A DNA stretch of 64,000 bases from Pseudomonadota bacterium (GCA_016195085.1 JACQAG010000059.1:1-64000), one strand, 5' to 3'; positions 1-9,092 are shown, numbered from the stretch's first letter. Notes: a model not told the origin generated them from the sequence alone. Numbers and translations are program-made.

Positions 1-709
1 CCTCGAGACCGCCCTCGTAATGCAGCTCGACGACGCGCTCTTCGATGCCGCGCGCATCGGTCAAGGCCAGGGTCACGCCGGAGTTGAGGAAGGCCAGCTC
101 GCGCAGGCGATGCTCGAGGGTATCGAAATCGAAATTGGTGTTGGTGAAGGTCTGCTTGGAAGGGAGGAAGGTGACCTCGGTGCCCTTCCGCCCGCCCTGC
201 GGGCCCTTGACGGCGAGCGGCGCCTCCGGCTCGCCATGGTGGAAGCGCATGAAGTGCTCGTTGCCGTCGCGCCAGATCCTGAGCTCGAGGGTCTCGGAGA
301 GGGCGTTCACCACCGACACGCCGACGCCATGCAGCCCGCCGGAGACCTTGTAGCTGTTCTGGTCGAACTTACCGCCGGCATGCAGCTGGGTCATGATCAC
401 CTCGGCCGCCGACACCCCCTCCTCCTTGTGGATGTCGACCGGGATGCCGCGGCCATTGTCGGTGACGGTGACCGAGCCCTCGGCGTTCAAGGTGACGGTG
501 ATGCGATCGCAATGGCCGGCCAGCGACTCGTCGATGGCGTTGTCCACCACCTCGTAGACCATGTGATGCAGGCCGGAGCCGTCATCGGTGTCGCCGATAT
601 ACATGCCCGGGCGCTTGCGCACGGCATCGAGCCCGCGGAGCACCTTGATCGCTTCGGAGGTGTATTCCTCGCCCGCTTCGACGGGATTCTGTCGCGCTTG
701 GCCGGTCAT
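1..709 (-). CDS. gyrB: DNA gyrase subunit B, N-terminal part (cut by window edge)
   Basis: This is the first 236 residues of the ATPase subunit of DNA gyrase, which with GyrA introduces negative supercoils. The GHKL ATP-binding fold is clear: [10 protein letters not shown] near residues 31-40, [12 protein letters not shown] at 51-62 with the catalytic Glu53 and Mg-binding Asn57, DNGRGIP at 84-90, and the ATP-lid motif GGLHGVG at 124-130. The ATG overlaps the recF stop codon as ATGA, so the two are translationally coupled. It is the last visible member of the dnaA-dnaN-recF-gyrB block. The toprim and C-terminal regions lie outside the window. Identification is secure. Confidence 0.97.
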   Translation of the reverse strand, partial: MTGQARQNPVEAGEEYTSEAIKVLRGLDAVRKRPGMYIGDTDDGSGLHHMVYEVVDNAIDESLAGHCDRITVTLNAEGSVTVTDNGRGIPVDIHKEEGVSAAEVIMTQLHAGGKFDQNSYKVSGGLHGVGVSVVNALSETLELRIWRDGNEHFMRFHHGEPEAPLAVKGPQGGRKGTEVTFLPSKQTFTNTNFDFDTLEHRLRELAFLNSGVTLALTDARGIEERVVELHYEGGLE

Positions 710-1929
710 TGTCCTTGCGTGCCACCATGAGATAGCGGTGCCAATCGGGCATCGGCGACGCGGATGAATTGCGCGGCCCCGGCGAGATGCCGGAACAGGC
801 CCTCATCGGTGCCGGTGAGCCAGGCCTGGGATCCCAAGGCCAGGATCTCCTCGTAGAGCGCCTGTCTGCGGCCGTCGTCGAGATGGGCGGCGACCTCGTC
901 CAGGAGCAGGAGCGGCGGCTGGCCGCGATGGCCGCGGATGAGCCGGGCATTGGCGAGCGTGATGGCGATGATGAGCGCCTTCTGCTCGCCGGTCGAGGCC
1001 TGCTCGGCCGGCAGATTGCGGCTACCGAAGCTGACCTTGAGGTCGCTGCGCTGCGGTCCTTCGGCCGAGCCGCCGGTCTCGGCGTCGAGGCGCCTGAGCT
1101 CGGCGAAACGGGAGCGCAAACGCTCCTCGACCTCGAGCGCCGGCGTGGCCTCGAGGGCCGCCTCGACCGTGCCCGCCACTCTGAGGTGGGCGCGCGGGAA
1201 GGCTCCTTCGCTCTCGGCGGAGACCTCGTTCAAGCGCCTGAGCAGATCGAGCCTGGCGGCGGCGACGGCAACGCCCTGGCTGGCGAGCGTGGCCTCGAGT
1301 GCTGAGAGCCAGGTGGTGTCGATCTGGCCTTGCTTCAGCAGCCGCGAACGCTCGCTGAGCGCGTGCTCGTAGTGGGAGAGCCGGCGCGCATGCTCGGCAT
1401 CGAAGCCATAGACCAGCCGATCGAGGAAGCGCCGCCTGCCGCTCGCCGGGCCGAGGAAGAGCCCGTCCATTTGCGGGGTGAGCCAGGCGATGGCGCCGAA
1501 CGCGGCCAAGGCCGCATGGCCGCGCTGGGGCTTGCCGTCGATGCGCACCAGCCGGCGCTCCGATCCCTCGGCCGGATCGCGGCCGGTGCCGACCTCGACC
1601 GGACCCGAGCCGGTCTCCAAGGTCGCCGCCACGCCCCAGGCAACGCCGAGGGGAGCGCCGATGCGGTCGATCTCCCCCAGCCGCGCGCGGCGCAAGCCCC
1701 GTCCCGGCGCCAGGAACGAGATCGCCTCCAGGAGGTTGGTCTTGCCGGCACCGTTCGGCCCCGACAGCACCACCGGTGCTGCACCCACCGCCAGGCGCGC
1801 GCTTTCGTAGCCGCGGAAATCGGTCAAGGCCAGGCGACGAACCGCAAGACCGGACACGAGCGCGCGTTCGGCGGCGAGATGGATCGGCGCCGGCTCGCGC
1901 CGGGCGAAGGTGGTGAGAATTCCGTTCAC
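706..1929 (-). CDS. recF: DNA replication and repair protein RecF
   Basis: RecF is an SMC-like ATPase that loads RecA at single-strand gaps through RecFOR. Walker A is GPNGAGKT at residues 57-64, directly after the [12 protein letters not shown] segment typical of RecF. An ABC-type signature ([10 protein letters not shown]) and a Walker B ([13 protein letters not shown]) follow in the C-terminal third. The proposed start is GTG because it overlaps the dnaN stop as GTGA. This gives about 30 residues before the conserved core, so an internal GTG at about residue 25 (VSGLAVRRL) is an alternative. The 407-residue length is a little above the usual 360-390, which fits the extra N-terminus. It lies between dnaN and gyrB in the conserved order. 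Confidence 0.96.
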   Translation of the reverse strand: MNGILTTFARREPAPIHLAAERALVSGLAVRRLALTDFRGYESARLAVGAAPVVLSGPNGAGKTNLLEAISFLAPGRGLRRARLGEIDRIGAPLGVAWGVAATLETGSGPVEVGTGRDPAEGSERRLVRIDGKPQRGHAALAAFGAIAWLTPQMDGLFLGPASGRRRFLDRLVYGFDAEHARRLSHYEHALSERSRLLKQGQIDTTWLSALEATLASQGVAVAAARLDLLRRLNEVSAESEGAFPRAHLRVAGTVEAALEATPALEVEERLRSRFAELRRLDAETGGSAEGPQRSDLKVSFGSRNLPAEQASTGEQKALIIAITLANARLIRGHRGQPPLLLLDEVAAHLDDGRRQALYEEILALGSQAWLTGTDEGLFRHLAGAAQFIRVADARLAPLSHGGTQGQ

Positions 1930-3044
1930 ACCCGCATCGGCATGAGGACGTAAAGCGCGCTCTGGTCGGCGAGGTCGCGCACCACGGTGGGTGAGGCGGC
2001 ATCGGCCATGGTGAACTGCGCCACGTCGCCTTCGATCTGTTGGGTGATGTCGAGGAGATAGCGGGAGTTGAAGCCGATCTCCATGGGCGAGGCGCTGTAC
2101 TTCACCTCGATCTCCTCGGTCGCGGTGCCGTTCTCGGGGCTGGAGGCCGAGAGCGTCAGCGAGCCGGTGGAGAGCTGCAGCTTCACCGCCCGGCTCTTCT
2201 CGGTCGAGATCGTCGCCACGCGGTCGACCGCCTCGGCGAAGTCCTTGCAGTCCACCTGCAGGACCTTGTCGTTGCCGGTCGGGATCACCCGCTCATAATC
2301 GGGGAAGGTGCCGTCGATCAGCTTGGATGTCAGCACGATGCCGTCGAAGGCGAAGCGGATCTTGGTCTCCGACAAGGAGATGCCGACGGCATCGCTGGTC
2401 TCGTCGACGAGCTTGCGGAGCTCGCCCACCGCCTTGCGGGGCACGATCACGCCGGGCATGCCATTGGCGCCTTCGGGGAGCGGCATCTCGACCCGGGCCA
2501 GGCGATGGCCGTCGGTCGCTACCGCGCGCATGACGGAGACGTCGTTCGAGCGCGTGGCATGCAGGTAGATGCCGTTCAGATAGTAGCGGGTCTCCTCGGT
2601 CGAAATCGCGAAGCGGGTGCGGTCGACCAAGGATCTGAGCTCGCCCGCCGGCAGCTCGAAGCTGTGCGCCAGGCCGTCGCCCGAGAGGGCGGGAAATTCT
2701 TCCGTCGGCAAGGTCGGCAGCGTGAAGGTCGAGCGGCCGGCCTTGAGGATCATGCGGCCGGACTCGCCGGTCGCCGACAGCTCCACCTGCGAGCCCTCGG
2801 CCAGCTTGCGCACGATGTCATGGAGGGTGTGCGCCGGACAGGTGACGGAGCCGGCGCGGCCGACTTCGGCGTCGACCGCTTCCACGATATCGATGTCCAT
2901 ATCGGTCGCAGTCACGCTCACCTTGCCGTCCCGCGCATCGATCAGCACGTTGGAAAGGATCGGGATCGTGGTGCGCCGCTCGACCACGCTTTGCACATGG
3001 GCAAGCGGTTTCAGGAGCTGGGCGCGGTCGATGATCAGCTGCAT
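1926..3044 (-). CDS. dnaN: DNA polymerase III beta subunit (sliding clamp)
   Basis: This is the ring-shaped processivity clamp that tethers DNA polymerase III to DNA. The 372-residue length matches the family. It starts MQLIIDRAQLLKPLAHVQ, carries the PILSNVLIDA segment of the first clamp domain, and ends with YVLMPMRV, the usual clamp C-terminus. The ATG start is the only sensible one. Its TGA overlaps the recF GTG by four bases, so dnaN, recF and gyrB read as one transcript. A methyltransferase gene intervenes between dnaA and dnaN, so dnaN may have its own promoter in the 270-bp gap before it. I see no clear operator there. Confidence 0.98.
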   Translation of the reverse strand: MQLIIDRAQLLKPLAHVQSVVERRTTIPILSNVLIDARDGKVSVTATDMDIDIVEAVDAEVGRAGSVTCPAHTLHDIVRKLAEGSQVELSATGESGRMILKAGRSTFTLPTLPTEEFPALSGDGLAHSFELPAGELRSLVDRTRFAISTEETRYYLNGIYLHATRSNDVSVMRAVATDGHRLARVEMPLPEGANGMPGVIVPRKAVGELRKLVDETSDAVGISLSETKIRFAFDGIVLTSKLIDGTFPDYERVIPTGNDKVLQVDCKDFAEAVDRVATISTEKSRAVKLQLSTGSLTLSASSPENGTATEEIEVKYSASPMEIGFNSRYLLDITQQIEGDVAQFTMADAASPTVVRDLADQSALYVLMPMRV

Positions 3045-3314
3045 GTCGGCCGCCGCAATCAGAGGTCAAATCTTGAGACGACGGGGCCGCCTCAGCGTTC
3101 CCGGCGAAGGCGGCCCGTTCAAGGCGTGGAACTATACCACATTGCACCGCGATGAAGGAAAAAAGCACGGCCCCGCGGGGGCTCCTCGCGGCCCGAAAAA
3201 ACCACGGTTATTCCGCAACTTAAGCGGGGCGCAACGATCCGGAAGGGGCCGTCTCCGGGGCATGCCGCCGCGTTCGCTGGAAACAGTCCGCCAGGGGCCA
3301 AAATCAAGCGGCCG

Positions 3315-4175
3315 TCAGGGTGCCTTGGGGTCGGATCGGGGGCGCTCGGCCAGGAGCGAGTAGGCCAGCGGCAGCCAGGGCTTGTCGGGCCATCGGTAGA
3401 GCCCGTCCGGGCCCTCGACCAGGCAGCCGAACATGCGCCAGGGAACCCCCTCATGCTCATGCAGCCACAGCAATCCGAGACCGGCATCGGTCAGGGCCGT
3501 GGTCACTGCGCCCAAAGGGTGCAGCCACTCGTATTTTCTCGCATTCGTGAGCCGGGCGCTCGCATCGGCGTAGTCGGTGGGATCGTCGTCGACGAGCGGC
3601 TCACCGCCGAAATAGGGCAGAAAATAGCCGGGCATGCCGTCAGCCATCGCGCGCTCGTCGTCGAAGACGGCCGCCGTTGGATGTCCTTCGGCGAAGTAGA
3701 GGCGGCCGCCGGGCTTCAGCAGGTGGGCCACGATCTCCGCCCAGCGCCTGACGTCGGGCAGCCATCCGATGGTGCCCCAGGTCACGTAGACGAGATCGAA
3801 GGAGCCGGGCTCGCCGATCGCCGCGATCGCTTCGTAGACGTCGGCTTCGACGAAGCGCGCGCGCGATTCGAGCCCGAGCTCGGTGGCCAGACGGCGCGCG
3901 GCGGCGATCGCCGGCGGGGAGAAATCGAGGCCGACCACATAGGCGCCGCGTTGCGCCAAGGTCAGGCTGTCGGCGCCGAAATGGCACTGCAGATGCGCAA
4001 CGCTGAGCCCGGCGACGGGACCGAGCTCGGCCGCCTCGATCGCATTCAAGCGGCCGCGCCCGGATCGCAAATGGGAAAGATCGTAGCCCCGCGGCCCGAG
4101 ATGGATGGGAACCCGCTCGTCCCAATTGGCGCGATTGGTCTGGCGCCATTCCGGCTCGGTCACGTGCGGCTCCAT
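3315..4175 (-). CDS. Class I SAM-dependent methyltransferase, substrate unknown
   Basis: The 286-residue protein has a class I methyltransferase fold. The SAM-binding glycine-rich segment appears as HLQCHFGADSLTLAQRGA followed by VVGLDFSPPAI with the ribose-binding Asp. Later come ARFVEADVYEAI and FDLVYVTWGTIGWLPDV, then a KPGGRLYFAE strand. This pattern, with the CHFG variant in place of the usual GCGTG, is common in a soluble family of unknown substrate. The N-terminal TNRANWDERVPIHL segment is also characteristic of that family. It sits between dnaA and dnaN on the same strand and interrupts an otherwise conserved replication block. The substrate cannot be told from sequence. Confidence 0.85.
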   Translation of the reverse strand: MEPHVTEPEWRQTNRANWDERVPIHLGPRGYDLSHLRSGRGRLNAIEAAELGPVAGLSVAHLQCHFGADSLTLAQRGAYVVGLDFSPPAIAAARRLATELGLESRARFVEADVYEAIAAIGEPGSFDLVYVTWGTIGWLPDVRRWAEIVAHLLKPGGRLYFAEGHPTAAVFDDERAMADGMPGYFLPYFGGEPLVDDDPTDYADASARLTNARKYEWLHPLGAVTTALTDAGLGLLWLHEHEGVPWRMFGCLVEGPDGLYRWPDKPWLPLAYSLLAERPRSDPKAP

Positions 4176-4190
4176 GATGAGCGGAATTTA

Positions 4191-4276
4191 CCGCAGAGAA
4201 CGCGGAGGAGCGCTAAGGACGCGGAGAAGAGATTCGTTTCCGCCGCGACCTCTGCGCTCCTCGGCGGCCTCTGCGG
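4191..4276. repeat. Imperfect long inverted repeat between dnaA and the methyltransferase gene
   Basis: A left arm at 4191-4212 and a right arm at 4255-4276 pair with few mismatches and contain variants of CCGCAGAGRMCGCSGAGG. Sequences of this CCGCAGAG-CGCGGAG kind recur as intergenic repeats in many bacterial genomes. It directly follows the dnaA stop, so it may also act as a structured transcript end for dnaA. No U-tract is present, so an intrinsic terminator is not claimed. Confidence 0.6.
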
Positions 4277-4311
4277 TTCTCGAACGACGCCGCCGGGCGC
4301 CGTTGCGATGC

Positions 4312-5709
4312 TCAGTTCTCCAGCATGCGCTTCAGGAGGTCGACGTCCTCGGCGAAGCCGGAATCGGCGGTGCGCAGCTCCTCGACCTTCTTCACCGCAT
4401 GCATGACCGTGGTGTGGTCGCGGCCGCCGAACTTGCGGCCGATCTCCGGCAGCGAGCGCTGGGTCAGCTGCTTGGCGAGATACATCGCCACCTGCCGCGG
4501 CCGGGCTACGGCGCGGGCGCGGCGGGCCGAATGCATGTCGGCGACGCGGATGTTGAAGTGCTCGGCCACCCGCTTCTGGATCTCTTCGATGGTGACCCGG
4601 CGGTCATTGGCGCGCAGCAGATCGTGCAGCACCTCCTGCGTCCCCTCGAGCGTAATCGGCCTGCCGACCAGGGTCGCGTGCGCGAGGATGCGGGTGAGGG
4701 CGCCCTCCAGCTCGCGCACATTGGAGGTGATCTTGTGGGCGAGGAACTCCAGCACCTTCGGCGGCACCTGGACGTTCTGCTGCTCGGCCTTGGATTGCAG
4801 GATGCCGAGGCGGAGCTCGTAGGTCGTGGGGTGCAGGTCGGCGACCAGACCCCAGCCGAGACGCGAGCGCAGACGCTCCTCCAAGCCCTCGAGATCGGAG
4901 GGCGATTTGTCGGCGGAGATCACGATCTGGCGGTTCTGATCGGCGAGCGCGTTGAAGGTGTGGAAGAACTCTTCCTGGGTTGAGTCCTTGCCGCTGATGA
5001 ACTGCACGTCGTCGATCATCAGCACGTCGACGGAGCGGAACTGCTCCTTGAAGGCCATCGTGTCCTTGTACCGGAGCGCGCGGATGAACTGGTACATGAA
5101 CTTCTCGGCCGAGAGATAGAGCACGCGGCGCGCCTTGTGGCGCTCCGAGATGACCCAGGCGATCGCATGCATGAGGTGGGTCTTGCCGAGACCGACGCCG
5201 CCATAGAGGAAGAGCGGGTTGAACGGCACCGCGTCCGACTCGCTCACCCGCTTGGCGGCGTGGAAGGCGAGCTCGTTCGGCTTGCCGACGACGAAATTCG
5301 CGAAGGTGAAGCGCGGATCCAAGACCGCGGTCAGATCGGCGCGCTCGACCGGCGGCGGCTCAACGCCGTCGCCCGCCTGGGGACGCTGGGGGTAAGCCGG
5401 CGCCGCAGCGATGACCGGCTTCGGTTCGGCGGCACGCGCCGGCAGGCGGCCGACGATCACCTCGATGCCGCGCACCTCGGTGTTCTCGGTCGACCACAGG
5501 GCCAAGAGCCGGTCGGTGTAGTGGCTCAGCACCCAATCGCGCATGAAGCGCGTGGGCACCGAAATGACCACGGTTCCGTCCTTCAGGCCTTGCAGCGTAA
5601 GGGGCTTCAACCAGCTGCGGAATGCCGCTTCGCCGAACTCGGCGCGGAGCCGTCCACGCACGCGCACCCATTGCCCCTGCACCGGCTCGCCGCCCTGCCC
5701 CTCGATCAT
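4312..5709 (-). CDS. dnaA: Chromosomal replication initiator protein DnaA
   Basis: DnaA binds DnaA boxes at oriC and opens the duplex. Its four domains are visible. Domain I lies at residues 1-90 (WLKPLTLQGLKDGTVVISVP). A Pro/Ala-rich linker spans about 95-130. The AAA+ domain has FTFANFVVGKPNELAF, then Walker A GGVGLGKT at 170-177 and a Walker B DVLMIDDVQFI. The C-terminal DNA-binding helix-turn-helix carries GGRDHTTVMHAVKKVEEL. The 465-residue length is normal. The ATG start is followed directly by domain I. The AT-rich gap upstream is its likely promoter and regulatory region. Confidence 0.98.
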   Translation of the reverse strand: MIEGQGGEPVQGQWVRVRGRLRAEFGEAAFRSWLKPLTLQGLKDGTVVISVPTRFMRDWVLSHYTDRLLALWSTENTEVRGIEVIVGRLPARAAEPKPVIAAAPAYPQRPQAGDGVEPPPVERADLTAVLDPRFTFANFVVGKPNELAFHAAKRVSESDAVPFNPLFLYGGVGLGKTHLMHAIAWVISERHKARRVLYLSAEKFMYQFIRALRYKDTMAFKEQFRSVDVLMIDDVQFISGKDSTQEEFFHTFNALADQNRQIVISADKSPSDLEGLEERLRSRLGWGLVADLHPTTYELRLGILQSKAEQQNVQVPPKVLEFLAHKITSNVRELEGALTRILAHATLVGRPITLEGTQEVLHDLLRANDRRVTIEEIQKRVAEHFNIRVADMHSARRARAVARPRQVAMYLAKQLTQRSLPEIGRKFGGRDHTTVMHAVKKVEELRTADSGFAEDVDLLKRMLEN

Positions 5710-6196
5710 TCCTGCCTCCGCCCCGCCTCAACCATCGCGACCGTTCAACCGCCGCGATATCGCCTAGACGCGGCCTCGGCCCCGCGTCTCCCAGATCCCC
5801 CGCAGCCCGGCTGCGGCAGTACGCTTGAAGTATAACCAGCCCCCTCCACGCGCAGAGCGCGCAGCTTACGAGAACTCCGTCCCCATGTTCAGGTCTTTCT
5901 TCACTGGATTCTTCCCGACCGAAATATTTTACTCGGGACAGTTCCAACGAAGTTGCATCATTTTACAAACGATTATTTATTATTTTGTAACATTACTTCT
6001 TTTTTTGCCTCCCCGCCACAACCCGGGAAGGAACTTTAACCGCGTCGGCTGCGGGAGGCAACGTGATCGAAATGAGAACTGATGAATTTTTTCCACCGCT
6101 CGCTCGCTCCGCCGCAACGCCAAAAACTCAACGCGCGCGCGGGCTCCGCAACGGCGACCCCGCGCGTCGGTGACGGCTTCGTTACGCTTTAGTGAT
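5710..6196. promoter_or_regulatory. AT-rich intergenic region between dnaA and rpsT (dnaA promoter, candidate oriC element)
   Basis: This 487-bp gap holds no supportable gene. About 5925-6010 is strikingly A+T-rich in an otherwise GC-rich window. It contains a 7-bp inverted repeat TTACAAA/TTTGTAA (5963-5969 and 5984-5990) around an AT-only-like loop. The position upstream of dnaA, in a dnaA-dnaN-recF-gyrB neighbourhood, makes it the likely dnaA promoter and a candidate DNA-unwinding element. I found no perfect TTATNCACA DnaA box. TTTTCCACC near 6088 is only a weak match. The origin assignment is inference. Confidence 0.45.
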
Positions 6197-6460
6197 TTAG
6201 GAGAGCGCGTTGATGTGACGGGCGAGGCGGGAGAGCTTCCGCGCAACGGTGTTGCGGTGAAGCGTGCCCTTGTTGATGCCGCCATGGAGCACGGGCTGCG
6301 CCTCTTTGAGCGCGGCAGCCGCGGCGGCCTTGTCGCCGCTGGCGACGGCCTCCTCGACTTTTCTCAGATAGCTGCGCACCCGGCTGATGCGGGTCCGGTT
6401 GATCTGGGTGCGCCGCGCAATCTTGCGCACGCGCTTTTTTGCCGAAGGGGTGTTCGCCAT
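6197..6460 (-). CDS. rpsT: 30S ribosomal protein S20
   Basis: S20 is a small basic 16S rRNA-binding protein of the 30S subunit. The chosen ATG gives 87 residues starting [17 protein letters not shown]. The family motif [16 protein letters not shown] is near the C-terminus, matching the usual 85-90 residues. An in-frame start 57 bases further upstream would add a tail unlike any S20, so it is rejected. An AGAGG Shine-Dalgarno lies just before the ATG. Its position beside dnaA is usual in alphaproteobacteria. S20 commonly represses its own translation, but no specific leader structure was recognised here. Confidence 0.97.
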   Translation of the reverse strand: MANTPSAKKRVRKIARRTQINRTRISRVRSYLRKVEEAVASGDKAAAAAALKEAQPVLHGGINKGTLHRNTVARKLSRLARHINALS

Positions 6461-6633
6461 GGTGGTCTCGCCTCTGGGAGGAGGGCGGTTATAGGCGTCG
6501 GCCCCCGCCGCAGTCAAGCGGCGATCGGGCGCTTTTGAGAGGTCTCGGCCGCACTTCTGCCGATTCGCTGCAATCGCCTGCCAGCTCCATCCACCAGGAC
6601 GCTGTTCCAGAACACTCCGAGGCGGCGGCGCTG

Positions 6634-6689
6634 GTGTCGACCGTTCCGAAGTTCGTCGGCGATGCCGACGAACTTCGGAACCGGCACAC
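6634..6689. repeat. Perfect 17-bp-arm hairpin adjoining the 119-bp element
   Basis: Arms at 6644-6660 and 6664-6680 are perfectly complementary (TTCCGAAGTTCGTCGGC) around a 3-base loop, with looser pairing outside out to GTGT/ACAC. The arm sequence is shared with the first hairpin of the adjoining 119-bp element. This looks like a partial or divergent extra unit of the same repeat family. Confidence 0.75.
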
Positions 6690-6808
6690 TAGTGTGATGA
6701 TTCCGACGTTCGTCGGCGAACTTCGGAATCTGAATCACACTGGATTCAATAGATTAGTGGCCCGCTTGTCCCTGAAGTTCGCGGACGAATTTCAGGGGCG
6801 GGACACTA
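6690..6808. repeat. 119-bp double-hairpin element, copy 1
   Basis: The element runs TAGTGTGATGATTCCGA to GGGACACTA and contains two hairpins, about 6692-6740 and 6756-6807. A second copy of exactly the same length and about 90 percent identity lies at 19359-19477. The ends form a short TAGTGT/ACACTA inverted terminus. This resembles a non-autonomous MITE or paired REP element. Its right end supplies the TAG stop codon of the secreted-protein gene ending at 6806. No transposase was found nearby. Confidence 0.75.
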
Positions 6809-7183
6809 GCGAGATTTCGGCGCGAGCGTGAACCGGACGGTGAGACCCTGCGAGTCCCGGGTGATTTCCAAGCTCAAGCGCTCCTTCTCGCGCTGGAAGC
6901 TGCGTTCGCTCAGGCGCTGCCAGCCGAGCTGGGGCAAGGTCGAGGCGTAGAAGGCGATGACCGTTTCAGGGCTGACCTGGCCCTTTGCATAGGCGACGAC
7001 GATGCGGCCCTCGGGCGCATCGAAGCTCAAGCCCGCGTCCGGGAGTGCGGCCAATCCGTCCATCAATGGCAGGTCTTCCACACCCTCGACGAATCCCGGC
7101 TCCGCCGCCACGCTAGCGGGCCAAAGCAGCAGACTCGACAAGAGCAAGGCGGACGCCAAGCTCAGAAGCGGCCCCGCTCGCAT
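6806..7183 (-). CDS. Secreted hypothetical protein downstream of mutM
   Basis: This 125-residue protein has an N-terminal signal peptide: MRAGPLLSLAS, a leucine-rich hydrophobic core, and a likely cleavage after ASVAA near residue 27. The mature part has an acidic front (EGVEDLPLMDGL) and a conserved-looking FYASTLPQLGWQR core, ending RFTLAPKSR. I recognise no named enzyme domain. The ATG lies one base after the mutM stop, so the two are co-transcribed. A longer in-frame start exists but would overlap mutM and bury the signal peptide. The last codon is TAG provided by the end of an adjoining repeat element, so the ancestral C-terminus may have been different. Confidence 0.7.
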   Translation of the reverse strand: MRAGPLLSLASALLLSSLLLWPASVAAEPGFVEGVEDLPLMDGLAALPDAGLSFDAPEGRIVVAYAKGQVSPETVIAFYASTLPQLGWQRLSERSFQREKERLSLEITRDSQGLTVRFTLAPKSR

Positions 7184-7184
7184 C

Positions 7185-8015
7185 TCAGCGCTGCCGCTTG
7201 CCGCAATAGAAGGTCGAGCGACCGGACTGCACGATCCGTCTGACGCCGACCCGGCAATTGCAGTCGGGGCAGGGCTCGCCCTCGCGGTCGTAGACCGCGA
7301 AGCGATGCTGGAAATAACCGAGCTCGCCATCCGGCCGGCGGTGGTCGCGCAAGCTGGAGCCGCCGGCCTCGATCGCCTCGGCCAGCACCGACTTGATCGC
7401 CTCCGTCAGTTTCTGGGCGCGTGCGCCCGAGACGGTTCCCGCCTTGCGCAAGGGCGAGATGCCGGCGTGAAAGAGCGCCTCGGAGACATAGATGTTGCCG
7501 AGCCCGGCCACGACGCGCTGGTCCAGGAGGGCGGCCTTGATCGGCGCCGCCTTGCCTTGAAGGCGTTTGGCGAGGCTCGGCCCATCGAAGCTGGCATCGA
7601 GCGGCTCCGGTCCGAGACCGGCGAGAAGCTTGTGGCGCCCGAGATTGGCTTCGTCGGTCAGATCCAGCATGCCGAACCGCCTGGCGTCGTTGAAGCGGAC
7701 GACATGGCCGCTGTCGTCGGCGAAGGTCACATGGTCATGGGGGTCCAGCCGGTTGGGCAATCCCGATGTCACCAGCATGCGCCCCGACATGCCGAGATGG
7801 GCGATGAGCACGCTCTGATCGTCGAACCCCATGAGGATATATTTGGCGCGGCGTCGCAGCGAGGTCACCCGGCGCCCGGTCAGCCTTTGGGCGAGATCGG
7901 GCGGCAAGGGCCAGCGCAGATCGGGCCGGCGGACCTCGACCTTGACCAGAACATGGCCGAGCAGCACGGCCGCCAGTCCCCGGCAGACGGTTTCGACTTC
8001 GGGAAGCTCAGGCAC
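7185..8015 (-). CDS. mutM: Formamidopyrimidine-DNA glycosylase (Fpg/MutM)
   Basis: MutM removes 8-oxoguanine and formamidopyrimidines, using its N-terminal proline as nucleophile. The start must be the GTG that yields (M)[13 protein letters not shown]. The ATG 183 bases upstream lies in a repeat and would bury the catalytic Pro. The 276-residue product keeps Pro2 and Glu3, and [18 protein letters not shown] of the H2TH domain. A C-terminal zinc finger follows with CPDCNCRVG (two Cys) and TFYCGKRQR. It is divergent from ubiE and runs into a small secreted-protein gene. Confidence 0.96.
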   Translation of the reverse strand: MPELPEVETVCRGLAAVLLGHVLVKVEVRRPDLRWPLPPDLAQRLTGRRVTSLRRRAKYILMGFDDQSVLIAHLGMSGRMLVTSGLPNRLDPHDHVTFADDSGHVVRFNDARRFGMLDLTDEANLGRHKLLAGLGPEPLDASFDGPSLAKRLQGKAAPIKAALLDQRVVAGLGNIYVSEALFHAGISPLRKAGTVSGARAQKLTEAIKSVLAEAIEAGGSSLRDHRRPDGELGYFQHRFAVYDREGEPCPDCNCRVGVRRIVQSGRSTFYCGKRQR

Positions 8016-8041
8016 GTTGCGAGTGTCCGTCGCGATCGGGA

Positions 8042-8197
8042 TGCCCCCACCCCAACCCTCCCCCACCGGGGGTGGAATTTGGGAGGGGGCGGGGACCACC
8101 CCCTCCCCGACCCTCCCCGGGACGCATGGGGGAGGGAGTAGAAATGCGTTTCGACTCCCTCCCTCGCCGAAGGCGGGGGAGGGTTGGGGTGGGGGCA
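8042..8197. repeat. GC-rich element with perfect 23-bp inverted ends, copy A
   Basis: Arms at 8042-8064 and 8175-8197 are perfect reverse complements (TGCCCCCACCCCAACCCTCC and onward). The interior has further G/C runs that can pair. The same 23-bp ends bound a shorter element at 10682-10784. It occupies the divergent mutM/ubiE intergenic region, so promoters for both genes must lie within or beside it. Confidence 0.85.
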
Positions 8198-8285
8198 CGC
8201 GGCAGTTCCAAGCTCACCTGCAAAGCAACTCCTGTGGCCTGCATGTGTAGCCTAGGCCCTTGCGTTGGCGCTATGGTCCCCGCCC

Positions 8286-9050
8286 ATGGCGAAGCCCGAG
8301 CCCGGATCGGACAACGAAGCGACCGCCTCCTTCGGCTATCGCGAGGTGCCGAAGGCGGACAAGCGCGGCCTCGTGCGCGATGTCTTCGAGAGCGTCGCCG
8401 GGCGCTACGATCTGATGAACGACTTGATGAGCGCCGGCATCCATCGGCTGTGGAAGGCGGCCCTCATTCGCCTTCTCAAGCCCACGCCGAGCATGCATCT
8501 CCTCGACGTGGCCGGCGGCACCGGCGACGTGGCCCAGCGCTTCCGCCAGGCCGGCGGCGGCAGGGTGACGGTGGTCGATCTCACCCCGGAGATGCTGAGC
8601 CACGGTCGGGCCCGGGCCGTCGATGCCGGCCTCCTCGACGGCATCGACTGGGCGGCAGGCGATGCCGAGGCCTTGCCGCTGGCCGACCGCTCGGTCGATG
8701 CCTATTCGATCGCCTTCGGCTTGCGCAACGTGACCGAGCCCGAGACGGCGCTCGGCGAAGCCCACCGGGTGCTCCGGCCCGGCGGTCGTCTCGCGGTGCT
8801 GGAATTCAGCCCGGCGGTGCTGCCGGGCCTGAGCCAGGTCTATGATCTCTACTCCTTCCGCGTGCTGCCCCTCTTGGGCGGGCTCGTCGCCGGCGATGCC
8901 GGCTCCTATCGCTATCTGGCGGAGAGCATCCGCCGCTTCCCCCGACCGGAGGTCTTGGCCGAGATGATCCAACGCCAGGGCTTCGCCGGGGTGCGCTGGC
9001 AGGCGATGACCGGCGGCATCGCCGCCTTGCATTCGGGCTGGCGGGTGTGA
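8286..9050 (+). CDS. ubiE: Ubiquinone/menaquinone biosynthesis C-methyltransferase UbiE
   Basis: UbiE (COQ5) adds the C-methyl group in ubiquinone synthesis using SAM. The 254-residue product from the ATG (MAKPEPGSDNEATASFGY) has both family signatures: VFESVAGRYDLMNDLMSAG near residues 38-56 and NVTEPETALGEAHRVLRPGG further on. The SAM loop LDVAGGTGDV is intact. A TTG 21 bases upstream is a weaker start. ubiB follows 42 bases downstream on the same strand, as in many alphaproteobacteria. Length and motifs are normal. Confidence 0.96.
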   Translation: MAKPEPGSDNEATASFGYREVPKADKRGLVRDVFESVAGRYDLMNDLMSAGIHRLWKAALIRLLKPTPSMHLLDVAGGTGDVAQRFRQAGGGRVTVVDLTPEMLSHGRARAVDAGLLDGIDWAAGDAEALPLADRSVDAYSIAFGLRNVTEPETALGEAHRVLRPGGRLAVLEFSPAVLPGLSQVYDLYSFRVLPLLGGLVAGDAGSYRYLAESIRRFPRPEVLAEMIQRQGFAGVRWQAMTGGIAALHSGWRV

Positions 9051-9092
9051 GCGGCCACGCCGGCGCCAGCCTCGGCGGTGGTTAGCGCCTGA

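Noticed and set aside
5825-6082. Possible 85-residue protein in the dnaA upstream gap
   Set aside because: It lies over the AT-rich island, has no clear ribosome site and no recognisable family.
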